NCBI GenBank assembly: GCA_964344935.1
Contig: CAYFPL010000005.1
Location: 344,121-408,120 of the forward strand
DNA from: GCA-2731375 sp964344935
Lineage (GTDB): Bacteria > Pseudomonadota > Alphaproteobacteria > GCA-2731375
Direction of reading: 5' to 3'
DNA: 64,000 bases
Numbering within the stretch: the first letter of the stretch is position 1; every line of letters begins with the position of its first letter. Made by a program: the position numbers and the translations under genes. The notes beneath the pieces are model-generated. The model saw nothing but the letters and a program-made list of their open reading frames with translations, was not told where the DNA came from and searched no databases. This document shows, piece by piece, positions 1 to 8,719 of this stretch.

Positions 1-653
1 CGGATATCGGCGTCGTCGTGCTGACCGGCGTGGGGGACAAGGCATTCTGCACAGGGGGTGATCAATCTTCAGATTCCCACGAAGGGAGCTATGGCGGCCG
101 GGGCACATTGGGCATGCCGGTGGAGGATCTACACACCATCATCCGGGACATTCCCAAGCCGGTCATTGCGCGGGTCAACGGTTATGCCATTGGTGGCGGC
201 CATGTGCTCCAGGTCCTTTGCGATCTGACCATCGCCTCGGAGAATGCCATCTTTGGCCAGGTGGGTCCGTCCATGGGCTCGGTCGATCCGGGCTATGGCA
301 CCGCCTATCTGGCCCGCCTGGTTGGGGAAAAGAAGGCGCGGGAGATCTGGTATCTGTGCCGGCGCTACTCGGCGCAGGAGGCGCTGGAGATGGGTCTGGC
401 CAACGCCGTGGTGCCGTTCGACAAACTGGATGGGGAAGTTGATGCCTGGTGCCGGGAGATCATGGACAAGAGCCCCACGGCCCTGGCCATTGCCAAACGC
501 AGCTTCAATGCCGATACCGAGCATATCCGCGGCCTGGGCGTCCTCGGCTTCCAGTCGGTTAAGGCCTATTACGAGAGCGAGGAATCCAAAGAAGGCGTCG
601 CCGCATTCCGGGAGAAACGCAAGCCCGATTTCCGCAAGTACCAGCCCCGTTAG
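1..653 (+). CDS. BadI-like 2-ketocyclohexanecarboxyl-CoA hydrolase / MenB-type crotonase (5' truncated by window edge)
   Basis: The reading frame is open from the first complete codon (base 3), so the N-terminus lies outside the window; the GTG at 18 is internal. The visible 217 residues are a crotonase fold. They carry FCTGGDQ (the CoA/oxyanion-hole segment), GYAIGGGH, and the QVGPSMGSVDPGYG and EKKAREIW blocks. I know these last two from BadI, the ring-opening hydrolase of anaerobic cyclohexanecarboxylate/benzoate breakdown, and from the related MenB. The stop is six bases before an acyl-CoA ligase start and a second ligase follows, so the three genes look like one operon acting on a CoA-activated cyclic acid. 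BadI is preferred over MenB because no menaquinone genes are nearby. The substrate is an inference. Confidence 0.8.
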   Translation, partial: DIGVVVLTGVGDKAFCTGGDQSSDSHEGSYGGRGTLGMPVEDLHTIIRDIPKPVIARVNGYAIGGGHVLQVLCDLTIASENAIFGQVGPSMGSVDPGYGTAYLARLVGEKKAREIWYLCRRYSAQEALEMGLANAVVPFDKLDGEVDAWCREIMDKSPTALAIAKRSFNADTEHIRGLGVLGFQSVKAYYESEESKEGVAAFREKRKPDFRKYQPR

Positions 654-659
654 CGGCCC

Positions 660-2207
660 ATGAGTAATCGTGACGGCTTCCGCTTCAAGGCGGACCCGAT
701 CCGGCATCATGCCAGGGTACGCGGCGATAATGTGGCGGTGATCTTCCAGGAGCGGCAGACGACCTACCGGGAATTGGACCGGCGCATGAACCAGGTCGCC
801 AACGGCCTGATAGCGGCTGGCGTTCAGCGCGGCCAGCGCATCGCCATTCTGGCCAAGAACACGGACCTGTTCTACGAGCTTCTCTACGGTGCCACCAAGA
901 TGGGTGCTGTGCTGGCACCGATCAATTTCCGTCTGGCGCCGCCGGAGGTTTCTTACGTCGTCAACGACGCACAGGCGCAGATTTTGTTCGTGGGCGAAGG
1001 CTATGAAGATCTGATCGACGGCATCCGCCCGGAACTGGGCTGTGTGAAAAGGTTCATTTCCCTGCACGACGGCAGCTACGAAGCCTGGCGCGACGCCCAA
1101 GCGGATACCGACCCGAAGGCCGAGGTCTCCGAACACGACACCATCATCCAGGTCTATTCCTCGGGCACCACCGGCTATCCCAAGGGCGTGGAGATCAGCC
1201 ACGACAACTTTATCCAATATCTGCCAAACGCCATGGAAGACTGGGGCGCCTGGGACGACACGGACGTCTGCCTGGTGACCAACCCGCTGTTTCATGTTGC
1301 CGGCTGTACCTGGTCCTACACGGCGTTTTATGTGGGTGGCAGCAACGTTCTGATGCCCGAGGTCGATGCGGCGGCCATTCTGAAAACAATCGAGACCCAC
1401 CGGGTGACGCAGGCGTTGCTGGTGCCCGCGGTGATCCTGTTCATGTTGCAGACGCCGGGGGTGGAGACGGCGGACCTCTCCTCAATGAAGATGATCATGT
1501 ATGGCGCCTCACCCATTCCCTATCCGGTTTTGGAGCGCGCGGTGGAACTGTTCGGCTGCGGTTTCGGGCACCTATATGGCCTGACGGAATCCACCGGCGC
1601 CGTCACCTACCTGCCGCCCGGGGATCACGACGGCAGCGACAAGATGAAATCCGTGGGCAGGGTCATGACCGGGGCGGAGATCCGTGTGGTGGACCAGAAC
1701 GACAATGACTGCCCCGCGGGAACGGTGGGCGAGATCATCACCAGAGGCAAGACCATCACCAAGGGCTATTGGAATCTGCCAGAGGAAACTGCCAAGGCAA
1801 TCCAGGATGGTTGGCTCTATACCGGCGATGCCGGCTATTTCGACGAAACGGGCTATTTGTTCATCTACGACCGGGTGAAGGACATGATCGTCTCCGGCGC
1901 CGAGAACGTCTATCCGGCGGAGGTAGAAAGCGCCCTCGCTGGTCACGAAAAGATCGCCGATGTGGGCGTGATCGGCGTGCCCGATGAGAAATGGGGCGAG
2001 ACGGTCAAGGCCGTGGTGGTGGTCAAGCCGGGCGAGACCCTGACGGCGGAAGAGGTCATGGCCTTCGCCCGCACCCGGATCGCCGGCTACAAGATCCCCC
2101 GCTCGGTGGATTTCGTGGACGAGTTGCCGCGCAATCCCTCTGGCAAGATATTGAAGCGGGAACTGCGCGCGCCCTATTGGGAAGGCTATGACCGGCAGGT
2201 GAATTAG
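660..2207 (+). CDS. AMP-dependent acyl-CoA ligase (copy 1 of tandem pair)
   Basis: 515-residue ANL-superfamily ligase that activates a carboxylic acid with ATP and CoA. Motif A3 (YSSGTTGYPKG) starts at residue 166, the aromatic-rich VTNPLFHVAG segment follows, YGLTES is the A5 motif, GWLYTGDAGYFDE carries the A7 Asp, and the C-terminal PSGKILKREL holds the adenylation lysine. Length is normal for a stand-alone ligase. It starts six bases after the crotonase stop and ends one base before its paralogue starts. Substrate cannot be read from sequence; the neighbouring BadI-like gene suggests a cyclic or medium-chain acid. Confidence 0.9.
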   Translation: MSNRDGFRFKADPIRHHARVRGDNVAVIFQERQTTYRELDRRMNQVANGLIAAGVQRGQRIAILAKNTDLFYELLYGATKMGAVLAPINFRLAPPEVSYVVNDAQAQILFVGEGYEDLIDGIRPELGCVKRFISLHDGSYEAWRDAQADTDPKAEVSEHDTIIQVYSSGTTGYPKGVEISHDNFIQYLPNAMEDWGAWDDTDVCLVTNPLFHVAGCTWSYTAFYVGGSNVLMPEVDAAAILKTIETHRVTQALLVPAVILFMLQTPGVETADLSSMKMIMYGASPIPYPVLERAVELFGCGFGHLYGLTESTGAVTYLPPGDHDGSDKMKSVGRVMTGAEIRVVDQNDNDCPAGTVGEIITRGKTITKGYWNLPEETAKAIQDGWLYTGDAGYFDETGYLFIYDRVKDMIVSGAENVYPAEVESALAGHEKIADVGVIGVPDEKWGETVKAVVVVKPGETLTAEEVMAFARTRIAGYKIPRSVDFVDELPRNPSGKILKRELRAPYWEGYDRQVN

Positions 2208-2208
2208 C

Positions 2209-3780
2209 ATGGCGACCTCGGAAAACTACCGGTTCATGGCGGACCCCATCCGCCATCATGCCCGGGTCAGGGGCGACAAGCCGGCCTTGATCTTCGAAGG
2301 GCGTCAGATCACCTATGGCGAATTGGACCGGCGCGCGAGCCAGGTGGCCAACGGCCTGATCGCCGCCGGGGTGGAACATGGGCAACGGGTTGCCATTCTG
2401 GCCAAGAACATCGATCTGTTCTTTGAAATCTATTACGGCGCCACCAAGGCCGGGGCCGTTCTAGTGCCCATCAATTTCCGTTTGGCACCGCCTGAAGTGG
2501 CTTATGTGCTGAATGACGCCCGGGCCAAGGTGCTGTTCGTGACGGCGGAATATGCCGATCTGATCGGTGGCATCGAAAGCGATCTCAGTACGGTCGAAAA
2601 AACCATCGTCTTGGACGACGAGATTGGTGAACGGGACGGCTGGGACGCGCATGGCAAATGGCGCGACGGCCAGAATGATGGCGACCCCCATCGCGAGGGG
2701 GATGCGGACGCCACTGCTCTGCAGCCCTATTCCTCCGGCACCACGGGCCACCCCAAGGGGGTGGAGATGATGCACCGCAACTTCGTGCAATTCGTTCCAC
2801 TGGCCTTGCAAGACTGGGGCGGCTGGGAAGTCGACGATGTCTCCCTGGTGGCCATGCCGCTGTTCCATGTGGGCGGATGCGTCTGGGCCTTTGTGGGCCT
2901 CTATGTGGGTGTCACCAACGTCCTGTTGCTGGAGGTGGATCCGCCGACCATTCTGAAGGTGATTGAGCGCTACAGGATCACCCAGGTGTTTTTCGTCCCC
3001 GCCGTGATCCTGTTCCTGCTGCAAACGCCTGGCGCGGCGGAAACGGACGTCTCCTCCGTCCGGCATGTGATGTATGGCGCCTCCCCCATTCCTTATCCGG
3101 TGCTGCAGCGGGCGACGGAAATGTTCGATTGCGGTTTCGCGCAGCTCTATGGCCTGACCGAAACCTCTGGCGCCGTGACCTACCTGCCGCCCGAAGATCA
3201 CGACGGCAGCGAACGGATGAAATCGTGCGGCAAAGTGATGCGCGCAGCCGAGGTGCGGGTGGTGGACGACGTCGGCCACGACTGTCCCGTCGGCGTGGTG
3301 GGTGAGATCGTCGTGCGCGGCAACCAGGTCATGAAAGGCTATTGGAACCTGCCGGAAGAGACCGCCAAGGCCATTCGAAACGGCTGGTTCCATTCGGGCG
3401 ATGCGGGCTTTTTCGACGAGGCCGGCTATCTCTATATCCATGACCGGGTCAAGGATATGATCGTCTCGGGCGGCGAAAACATCTATCCGGCGGAGGTGGA
3501 AAGCGCCCTGGCCGGCATGGCGGGCATCGCCGATGTGGCTGTGATCGGCGTGCCGGACGAGAAATGGGGCGAAACCGTCAAGGCGGTCATCGTGCTCGAG
3601 CCCGGATGCCAATTAGACGAAGACGAGATCATCGCCTACGCCCGCACCCAGATCGCCGGTTTCAAGATCCCCCGTTCCGTGGACTTCGTAGGCGAATTGC
3701 CCCGCAACCCCTCCGGCAAGATCCTAAAACGGGAATTGCGTAAGCCCTACTGGGAAGGTCATGATCGCCAGGTAAACTAA
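2209..3780 (+). CDS. AMP-dependent acyl-CoA ligase (copy 2 of tandem pair)
   Basis: 523-residue paralogue of the gene just upstream. Over the first ~114 aligned residues I count about three quarters identical, and the two share the start context DPIRHHARVRGD, so this is a tandem duplication. It has A3 (YSSGTTGHPKG from residue 174), YGLTETSG, the GWFHSGDAGFFDE loop and PSGKILKREL at the C-terminus. It differs from copy 1 by a longer, Asp/Gly-rich linker around residues 140-172 just before A3. The start codon lies one base after the upstream stop, so the genes are translationally coupled. It converges on chvG with a 46-base gap in which I see no clear terminator. Confidence 0.9.
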   Translation: MATSENYRFMADPIRHHARVRGDKPALIFEGRQITYGELDRRASQVANGLIAAGVEHGQRVAILAKNIDLFFEIYYGATKAGAVLVPINFRLAPPEVAYVLNDARAKVLFVTAEYADLIGGIESDLSTVEKTIVLDDEIGERDGWDAHGKWRDGQNDGDPHREGDADATALQPYSSGTTGHPKGVEMMHRNFVQFVPLALQDWGGWEVDDVSLVAMPLFHVGGCVWAFVGLYVGVTNVLLLEVDPPTILKVIERYRITQVFFVPAVILFLLQTPGAAETDVSSVRHVMYGASPIPYPVLQRATEMFDCGFAQLYGLTETSGAVTYLPPEDHDGSERMKSCGKVMRAAEVRVVDDVGHDCPVGVVGEIVVRGNQVMKGYWNLPEETAKAIRNGWFHSGDAGFFDEAGYLYIHDRVKDMIVSGGENIYPAEVESALAGMAGIADVAVIGVPDEKWGETVKAVIVLEPGCQLDEDEIIAYARTQIAGFKIPRSVDFVGELPRNPSGKILKRELRKPYWEGHDRQVN

Positions 3781-3826
3781 CTTGGCACCTCACTTGAATA
3801 GTTATCTGCGAGCGCTGTGGTCGCCG

Positions 3827-5497
3827 TCAGGTAGTGGGCAGACGCACGGTGAAGCGGGCGCCACCTTCGATGCGGTTTTGTGCTGTGATGGTGCCGCCGT
3901 GGGCTTCCACGATTTGGCGACATATGGAGAGGCCGAGGCCGGAATGCTGACCGAAGGCTTCGCCCGCAGGGCGCTGGCTGTAGAAGCGCTGGAATATGGC
4001 CTCCTCCTGGCCGGCGGGGATGCCGGGGCCGTCATCCTCGACCACCAGCAGCGCGGATTGGCCTTCACGGCGGAGTGATAGGCTGATCTTGCCTTCGGGC
4101 GGCGAAAAGGACAGGGCATTGCCGACCAGATTGTCCACCACCTGGCCAAGCCGGCTGGGCAGGCCGTTGATAACGATACTTTCGCCCGGATCGAGGCACA
4201 GATCGAATTTCGGGCTGGGCTGGCCATTGTCCAACTGGCGCATGGACATCAATGTTTGCAGCAAAGTAGTCAGGTCGACTTGTTCCGATTCCTCGCGGGC
4301 CAGTTCGGCGTCAATGCGCGAAGCGTTGGAGATATCGCTGATCAGGCGATCCATGCGGCGGATGTCTTGCTCGATCACTGCCATCAGGCGTTTCTTTTGT
4401 TCCTCGTCGTTGGTCCGGTTCAGGGACTCCAAGGCGCTGCGCATGGAGGTGAGCGGATTCTTGATCTCGTGCGCCACATCGGCTGCGAACACCTCGATGG
4501 CATCGAGACGGCCATAAAGCGCCGCGGTCATCTCGTCCAAGGCGGCGCTTAAATCGCCGATTTCGTCCCGGCGATGGCTCAAATCAGGTATTTGCGCCCG
4601 CCGTCCCCGCCAGCGCCGGACCCGATCGGCAGCCGAGGCCAGACGGCGCACCGGTCCGGCAATGGTGCCGGCCAGGAAAATCGACATGGCGACGGTGACC
4701 GTCAACGCCAGGGCCGAGGCCTGCAGAATAGCCAGGCGGGCATTGCGTACCCCTTCCTCGATCTCGGCACTGTCGGCGGACAGCAGCAAGGCGCCCACGA
4801 CCCGGCGCAGTTGTTGCACCGGCACCGCCACGGTCAGGATCAGGGTTTCGTCCTTCAAGGTTCGGATCGCGCCGCCCACCTCGCCCCTCAAGGCGACGAT
4901 TAGTTCGGGATAGTCCTCCAGGCCGCTGCCCAGGCGCTCGCGATAGGGGGGAAATGGCGTACCGCTAGGCAGACGTGGCAGCAGCCAATCATAGACCCGG
5001 TTGATATAACGCATAAGCCGGTCCGACGGGTCCGCCGGGGGCAGATAGCGCAATTGCACCTGCCGGCCGGCGGCGATCAATTCGCGGCTGTCCGCCAAAA
5101 GGCCGCCATTGGGCAGATACAGTCGGGCCCGGGCGTTGGTGGGGACAACAAGGCGGCGGATAATGCGGGCGGATGTGTTCCGCTCCAGGCGGCGGCGATC
5201 CTCGGGTCCGACCAGGGCGCTCTCGCCCAGGGCACCGGCGATGACCTCCGCCTGCCGCTGCATGGCGGCGATCTTGGCATCCAGCAGACCGTCCCGGTAC
5301 TGGTCGAGGTAGAAAATGCCGCCGACCAGGACACCCAGCGCGAGGACGTTGGGGGCCAGAATGCGCAGTGTTAGCGTAGAAAAGCGCCGCCGTCGTTCCG
5401 GTTCGGCCGTTTGCACGCCGGCGAGGCGCATCTGCGTTGGCTCGGCCGGGCGCGGGCCGGGCTCGCCCAGTCTGCTTACCATTGCCATGCACCGCAT
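3827..5497 (-). CDS. chvG: Sensor histidine kinase ChvG
   Basis: Membrane sensor kinase of the ChvG/ExoS family, which in Rhizobiales responds to acid or envelope stress and phosphorylates ChvI. TM1 is near residues 45-65, followed by a periplasmic sensing domain of about 190 residues, TM2 near 255-280, then HAMP, then HisKA with the H-box FAADVAHEIKNPLTSM (His343), and HATPase_c with an N-box (VVDNLVGNALSF) and G-boxes (DDGPGIP, GLGLSI). At 556 residues it is full length. ATGs at 5497, 5488 and 5482 are all possible starts and none has a convincing ribosome site. It lies 21 bases downstream of chvI on the same strand. Confidence 0.93.
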   Translation of the reverse strand: MRCMAMVSRLGEPGPRPAEPTQMRLAGVQTAEPERRRRFSTLTLRILAPNVLALGVLVGGIFYLDQYRDGLLDAKIAAMQRQAEVIAGALGESALVGPEDRRRLERNTSARIIRRLVVPTNARARLYLPNGGLLADSRELIAAGRQVQLRYLPPADPSDRLMRYINRVYDWLLPRLPSGTPFPPYRERLGSGLEDYPELIVALRGEVGGAIRTLKDETLILTVAVPVQQLRRVVGALLLSADSAEIEEGVRNARLAILQASALALTVTVAMSIFLAGTIAGPVRRLASAADRVRRWRGRRAQIPDLSHRRDEIGDLSAALDEMTAALYGRLDAIEVFAADVAHEIKNPLTSMRSALESLNRTNDEEQKKRLMAVIEQDIRRMDRLISDISNASRIDAELAREESEQVDLTTLLQTLMSMRQLDNGQPSPKFDLCLDPGESIVINGLPSRLGQVVDNLVGNALSFSPPEGKISLSLRREGQSALLVVEDDGPGIPAGQEEAIFQRFYSQRPAGEAFGQHSGLGLSICRQIVEAHGGTITAQNRIEGGARFTVRLPTT

Positions 5498-5518
5498 GCC
5501 GGCCGGGGTTGGGCGGCA

Positions 5519-6214
5519 CTATTCCTGGAACCGGTATCCCAGGCCGTACAGGGTTTCGATGCCCGAGAATTCATTGTCGGCCGCCTTGAATTTCCGGCGC
5601 AGGCGCTTGATGTGTGAATCGATGGTTCGGTCATCCACATAGATATTGTCGCCATATGCCGCGTCCATCAACTGGTCGCGGCTCTTTACATGGCCCGTAT
5701 GCTTGACCAGCGCCTGAAGCAGCAGGAATTCGGTCACCGTCAACTGCACGTCCTCGCCGCGCCAGGTGCATTCGTGGCGACGGGGGTCGAGGCGCAGATC
5801 GCCGCGGATCAGCAATTCGCCGTCGCCGCCGTCGTCAGTGCGGTTGGCGGCTTCACTTCGCCGCAGCACGGCGCGGATGCGTTCGATCAGCAGGCGCTGG
5901 GAAAACGGCTTCCGGATGTAGTCGTCGGCTCCCATCTTCAGGCCCAGCATCTCGTCGATCTCTTCGTCCTTGGAGGTAAGGAAGATAACAGGGACGGAGG
6001 AGACCCGGCGCAGGCGGTTCAGGAGTTCCATGCCGTCCATGCCGGGCATCTTGATGTCGAGGACGGCCAGATCCGGCGTCCGGGCCGTCATTGCCTGCAG
6101 CGCCGACTGTCCGTCGTTGTGGGTGCTCACCTTGTAACCCTCGGCCTCGAGCGCGATGGAGACCGAGGTCAGAATATTCCTGTCGTCATCAACCAAAGTG
6201 ATGGTGGCGGCCAT
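5519..6214 (-). CDS. chvI: Response regulator ChvI (OmpR/PhoB family)
   Basis: Receiver domain (VDDD acidic pocket, phosphoacceptor in LAVLDIKMPGMDG, VIFLTSKDEE, KPFS lysine) followed by an OmpR-type winged helix ending in DDRTIDSHIKRLRRKF and YGLGYRF. The frame is open five codons further up (ATG at 6229), but GAAGGGA at 6221-6227 sits at correct spacing only for the ATG at 6214, giving MAATITLVDDD, the usual ChvI N-terminus. Partner of the kinase gene directly downstream. In relatives this system controls envelope, succinoglycan and acid-response genes and sits near pckA and hprK, as here. Confidence 0.94.
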   Translation of the reverse strand: MAATITLVDDDRNILTSVSIALEAEGYKVSTHNDGQSALQAMTARTPDLAVLDIKMPGMDGMELLNRLRRVSSVPVIFLTSKDEEIDEMLGLKMGADDYIRKPFSQRLLIERIRAVLRRSEAANRTDDGGDGELLIRGDLRLDPRRHECTWRGEDVQLTVTEFLLLQALVKHTGHVKSRDQLMDAAYGDNIYVDDRTIDSHIKRLRRKFKAADNEFSGIETLYGLGYRFQE

Positions 6215-6321
6215 GCTTACTCCCTTCATGCCTGGACAATATGTAGGCGTTAGGGAGCTTATTGCCAGGAGACGCCGGGATTAGGGCCAGAATGTGGCCA
6301 TATCTGGGCAAAAACAACGAC

Positions 6322-7689
6322 TTAAAGACGGTCCACGGGGCGGCGGGAAATGTAATGGAACCGGCCGGCGAGAAGGATCGCGGCCAGCGTCACGCCGCAG
6401 AACGTCCCCATCATCAAACCCGGTGTGCCGAGGTCCGTGCGCAGGGCCAGCCAGCCGGCCGTCGGTACCATGACCAGGAGGAATGAGCAGAGATGCATGG
6501 CGGTGGGCACCCAGACATCGCCCGCGCCTCGCAAGGCGCCCATCAAGACGCCTTGGGCGCCGTCGCAGACCAGGATCGCCGCGCCCACCAGCAATGTTGG
6601 CACGACGATCGCCAGCAATTCCGGATCGTCGGTGAATATGCGGCCCAACAGCTCCGGGAATAGGGCGAGGAACACGGCCATGATGGCCATGAAGGCGGCG
6701 ATGGTGGCCAGCCCCGCCCAGCCGGACAGAGCCATCTGACGCTGATCCCGCCGGCCGATGGCCATACCCACATGTACCGCCGTCGCTGTACCGACGCCGA
6801 TGGCGGCCATGAAGCAGAAACTGACGATGGTGATGACGATCTGGAAGGCACCCACCGCGTGGCCACTGATATAGCCGGCGAACAGGGTAAGGGAGGCGAA
6901 GGCAGCGGATTCCAATCCCTGGGCCAGGCCGAGGGGGTAGCCCAGGCCGCGCAACTTGGCGCTGACTTGGCGCCATTGCCCCATGGCGCCGGCCACATTG
7001 TATTTCCTCGCATCCGCCATGCGCAGGATGTAGATCACCGCTGCCAGGGCGATTAGCCAGCGTACGATGGAGGTAGCCCAAGCGGCGCCCTCGGCCCCCA
7101 ATTCGACCACCCCGCCAATCAACAGCCAATTCAGGATGGCATTGATAACATTGGCGCCGACCGCGATCACAAGGCCGGGGCCGGGCCGGCTGAGGGCTTC
7201 GAGGAACAGGATCGAGGCGGCATAGATCAGTTGCCCCGGCAGGCCAAAATTCAGGATCGCCAGCACCCCGCCGGCGCCTTCCGCCAATCCGCCTTCGTAA
7301 TCCATCTGGTGGTAAAACCAGGTGCCGCCCAAGGCCAGCAGAGCGAAGAAGCTGCCCAGGACAAAGGCGTGCAGCAGCGATACGCGCCAGATTACGCCGC
7401 ACTCTTCGTGCGCGCCGGCGCCCACCGCCTGGGCACACAGGACGGCTGTGCCGATCAGCATCCCAATGCCAATCAGCATGCAGACCATGTGCATGGCCTG
7501 GGCCAGGCTATAGAACGCCAATTCGGACGTGCTGAAATGGCCGATCATAGCGGTATCCACTATGACCAGAACCAGCATGCCCAGGCGTGCCACGGTCACG
7601 GGCGCGGCCAGCTTAGCAATGGCGCGCACTCTGGCCTTGAAATCGGCGGCCAGGCCGTGACTGGGGACTATAGGACTGGTTCGGTTCAT
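6322..7689 (-). CDS. MATE-family efflux transporter
   Basis: 455-residue integral membrane protein with about 12 hydrophobic segments and the MATE N-terminal pattern (LAAPVTVARLGMLVLVIVDTAMIGHFS, split here by helix 1 and its loop). The two-lobe repeat shows in the second half (GLESAAFASLTLFAGYISGHAVG). MATE carriers export cationic or phenolic compounds with Na+ or H+ antiport. It stands alone between chvI (same strand, over 90 bases away) and a divergent HugZ-like gene; nothing indicates its substrate. Confidence 0.88.
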   Translation of the reverse strand: MNRTSPIVPSHGLAADFKARVRAIAKLAAPVTVARLGMLVLVIVDTAMIGHFSTSELAFYSLAQAMHMVCMLIGIGMLIGTAVLCAQAVGAGAHEECGVIWRVSLLHAFVLGSFFALLALGGTWFYHQMDYEGGLAEGAGGVLAILNFGLPGQLIYAASILFLEALSRPGPGLVIAVGANVINAILNWLLIGGVVELGAEGAAWATSIVRWLIALAAVIYILRMADARKYNVAGAMGQWRQVSAKLRGLGYPLGLAQGLESAAFASLTLFAGYISGHAVGAFQIVITIVSFCFMAAIGVGTATAVHVGMAIGRRDQRQMALSGWAGLATIAAFMAIMAVFLALFPELLGRIFTDDPELLAIVVPTLLVGAAILVCDGAQGVLMGALRGAGDVWVPTAMHLCSFLLVMVPTAGWLALRTDLGTPGLMMGTFCGVTLAAILLAGRFHYISRRPVDRL

Positions 7690-7777
7690 GTCAGAATGGA
7701 GCAGTGACGGCGGTCATCGATTATGTTTCGATCAGCGCTATACTTGGGTTTACCGGCAATAGCCAACGAACAATGTC

Positions 7778-8494
7778 ATGACGGATTCGGCGGATTTGGC
7801 ACGGCGCCTCATGCGGGCCCGTAATACAGGTGTTCTGGCCACCAATCTGCCGGGCGATGGGCATCCCTATGCCTCATTGGTGCTGGTGGCCGCAGACTAT
7901 GATGCCTCCCCCATCCTTTTGCTTTCCGACTTGGCCGAACATGCCAAGAATATTGCCGCCGACGATCGGGTCTCGTTGCTGTTCGACGGCACCCAAGGGC
8001 TCGCTTCGCCCTTGACGGGCGCCCGGCTCAGCGTCCAGGGGCGGGCCTTGCGTGATGAATCACAACGTTTGCGCCGGCGTTTCCTAGCCCGCCACGAGGA
8101 TGCCGCCGGTTACGCAGATTTCGGTGATTTCTTCTTTTACCGCCTGGCCGTGGAGCGGGCGCACCTGGTGGCCGGTTTCGGACGGATTGAATGGCTGGAG
8201 GCAGCGCAGCTCATGTTTCTGGACGGCAACGTCAACGGGGCGGAGGCTTGGGAAGCATCCGCCGTCAGTCACATGAACGACGATCACAACGATGCCATCC
8301 AAGACTATGCGCAAAACCTGCTCGGCGCTGAAGGCGGCGGTTGGGTGATGACGGGTTGCGACGGTGAAGGCTGCGATCTGCGGCGTGGTGGCGAGGTGCT
8401 GCGACTTGATTTCGAGGCGCCGGTTCATGACGCCGATTCGCTCCGCCGCCGCCTGGTTGAACTAACCCATAAGGCCCGCGGCAAGACCCGGTGA
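7778..8494 (+). CDS. HugZ-like FMN-binding split-barrel protein (PPOX fold + DUF2470)
   Basis: 238 residues. The N-terminal ~150 are a pyridoxamine-phosphate-oxidase-type split barrel (RNTGVLATN, GHPYASLV, ILLLSDLAEHAKNI). The C-terminal ~75 are the heme-utilisation DUF2470 domain, with HMNDDHNDAI near residue 165. Relatives (HugZ/HutZ, DUF2470 proteins) bind heme or FMN and act in heme breakdown or iron acquisition. The upstream gene diverges. No heme uptake genes are in the window, so the physiological role is open. Confidence 0.82.
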   Translation: MTDSADLARRLMRARNTGVLATNLPGDGHPYASLVLVAADYDASPILLLSDLAEHAKNIAADDRVSLLFDGTQGLASPLTGARLSVQGRALRDESQRLRRRFLARHEDAAGYADFGDFFFYRLAVERAHLVAGFGRIEWLEAAQLMFLDGNVNGAEAWEASAVSHMNDDHNDAIQDYAQNLLGAEGGGWVMTGCDGEGCDLRRGGEVLRLDFEAPVHDADSLRRRLVELTHKARGKTR

Positions 8495-8719
8495 TGGGCC
8501 CCTTTTCCCCCGGCTGCGCCAAATTGCCGCACCCTTGTGAATGCACTTGGAATTCAAGCGCGGACGCTGTTGCTTCGCCAACCTTAGGCGACTATCTTCA
8601 CCCCAGGGGCAGCATCGAAAGAAGGCGGGCGCCGGGACGCCATCATCGCATCAGGATCAACAATTCGTTCCACCAATTTTCCCAATGGTGGATGTTTCGT
8701 CGTCTCTTAGGAGAGTGTA

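Noticed and set aside
129..1400. Long antisense frame (423 codons) opposite the crotonase and ligase
   Set aside because: It mirrors two clearly homologous genes; long antisense frames are expected at this GC content and the product matches nothing I know.
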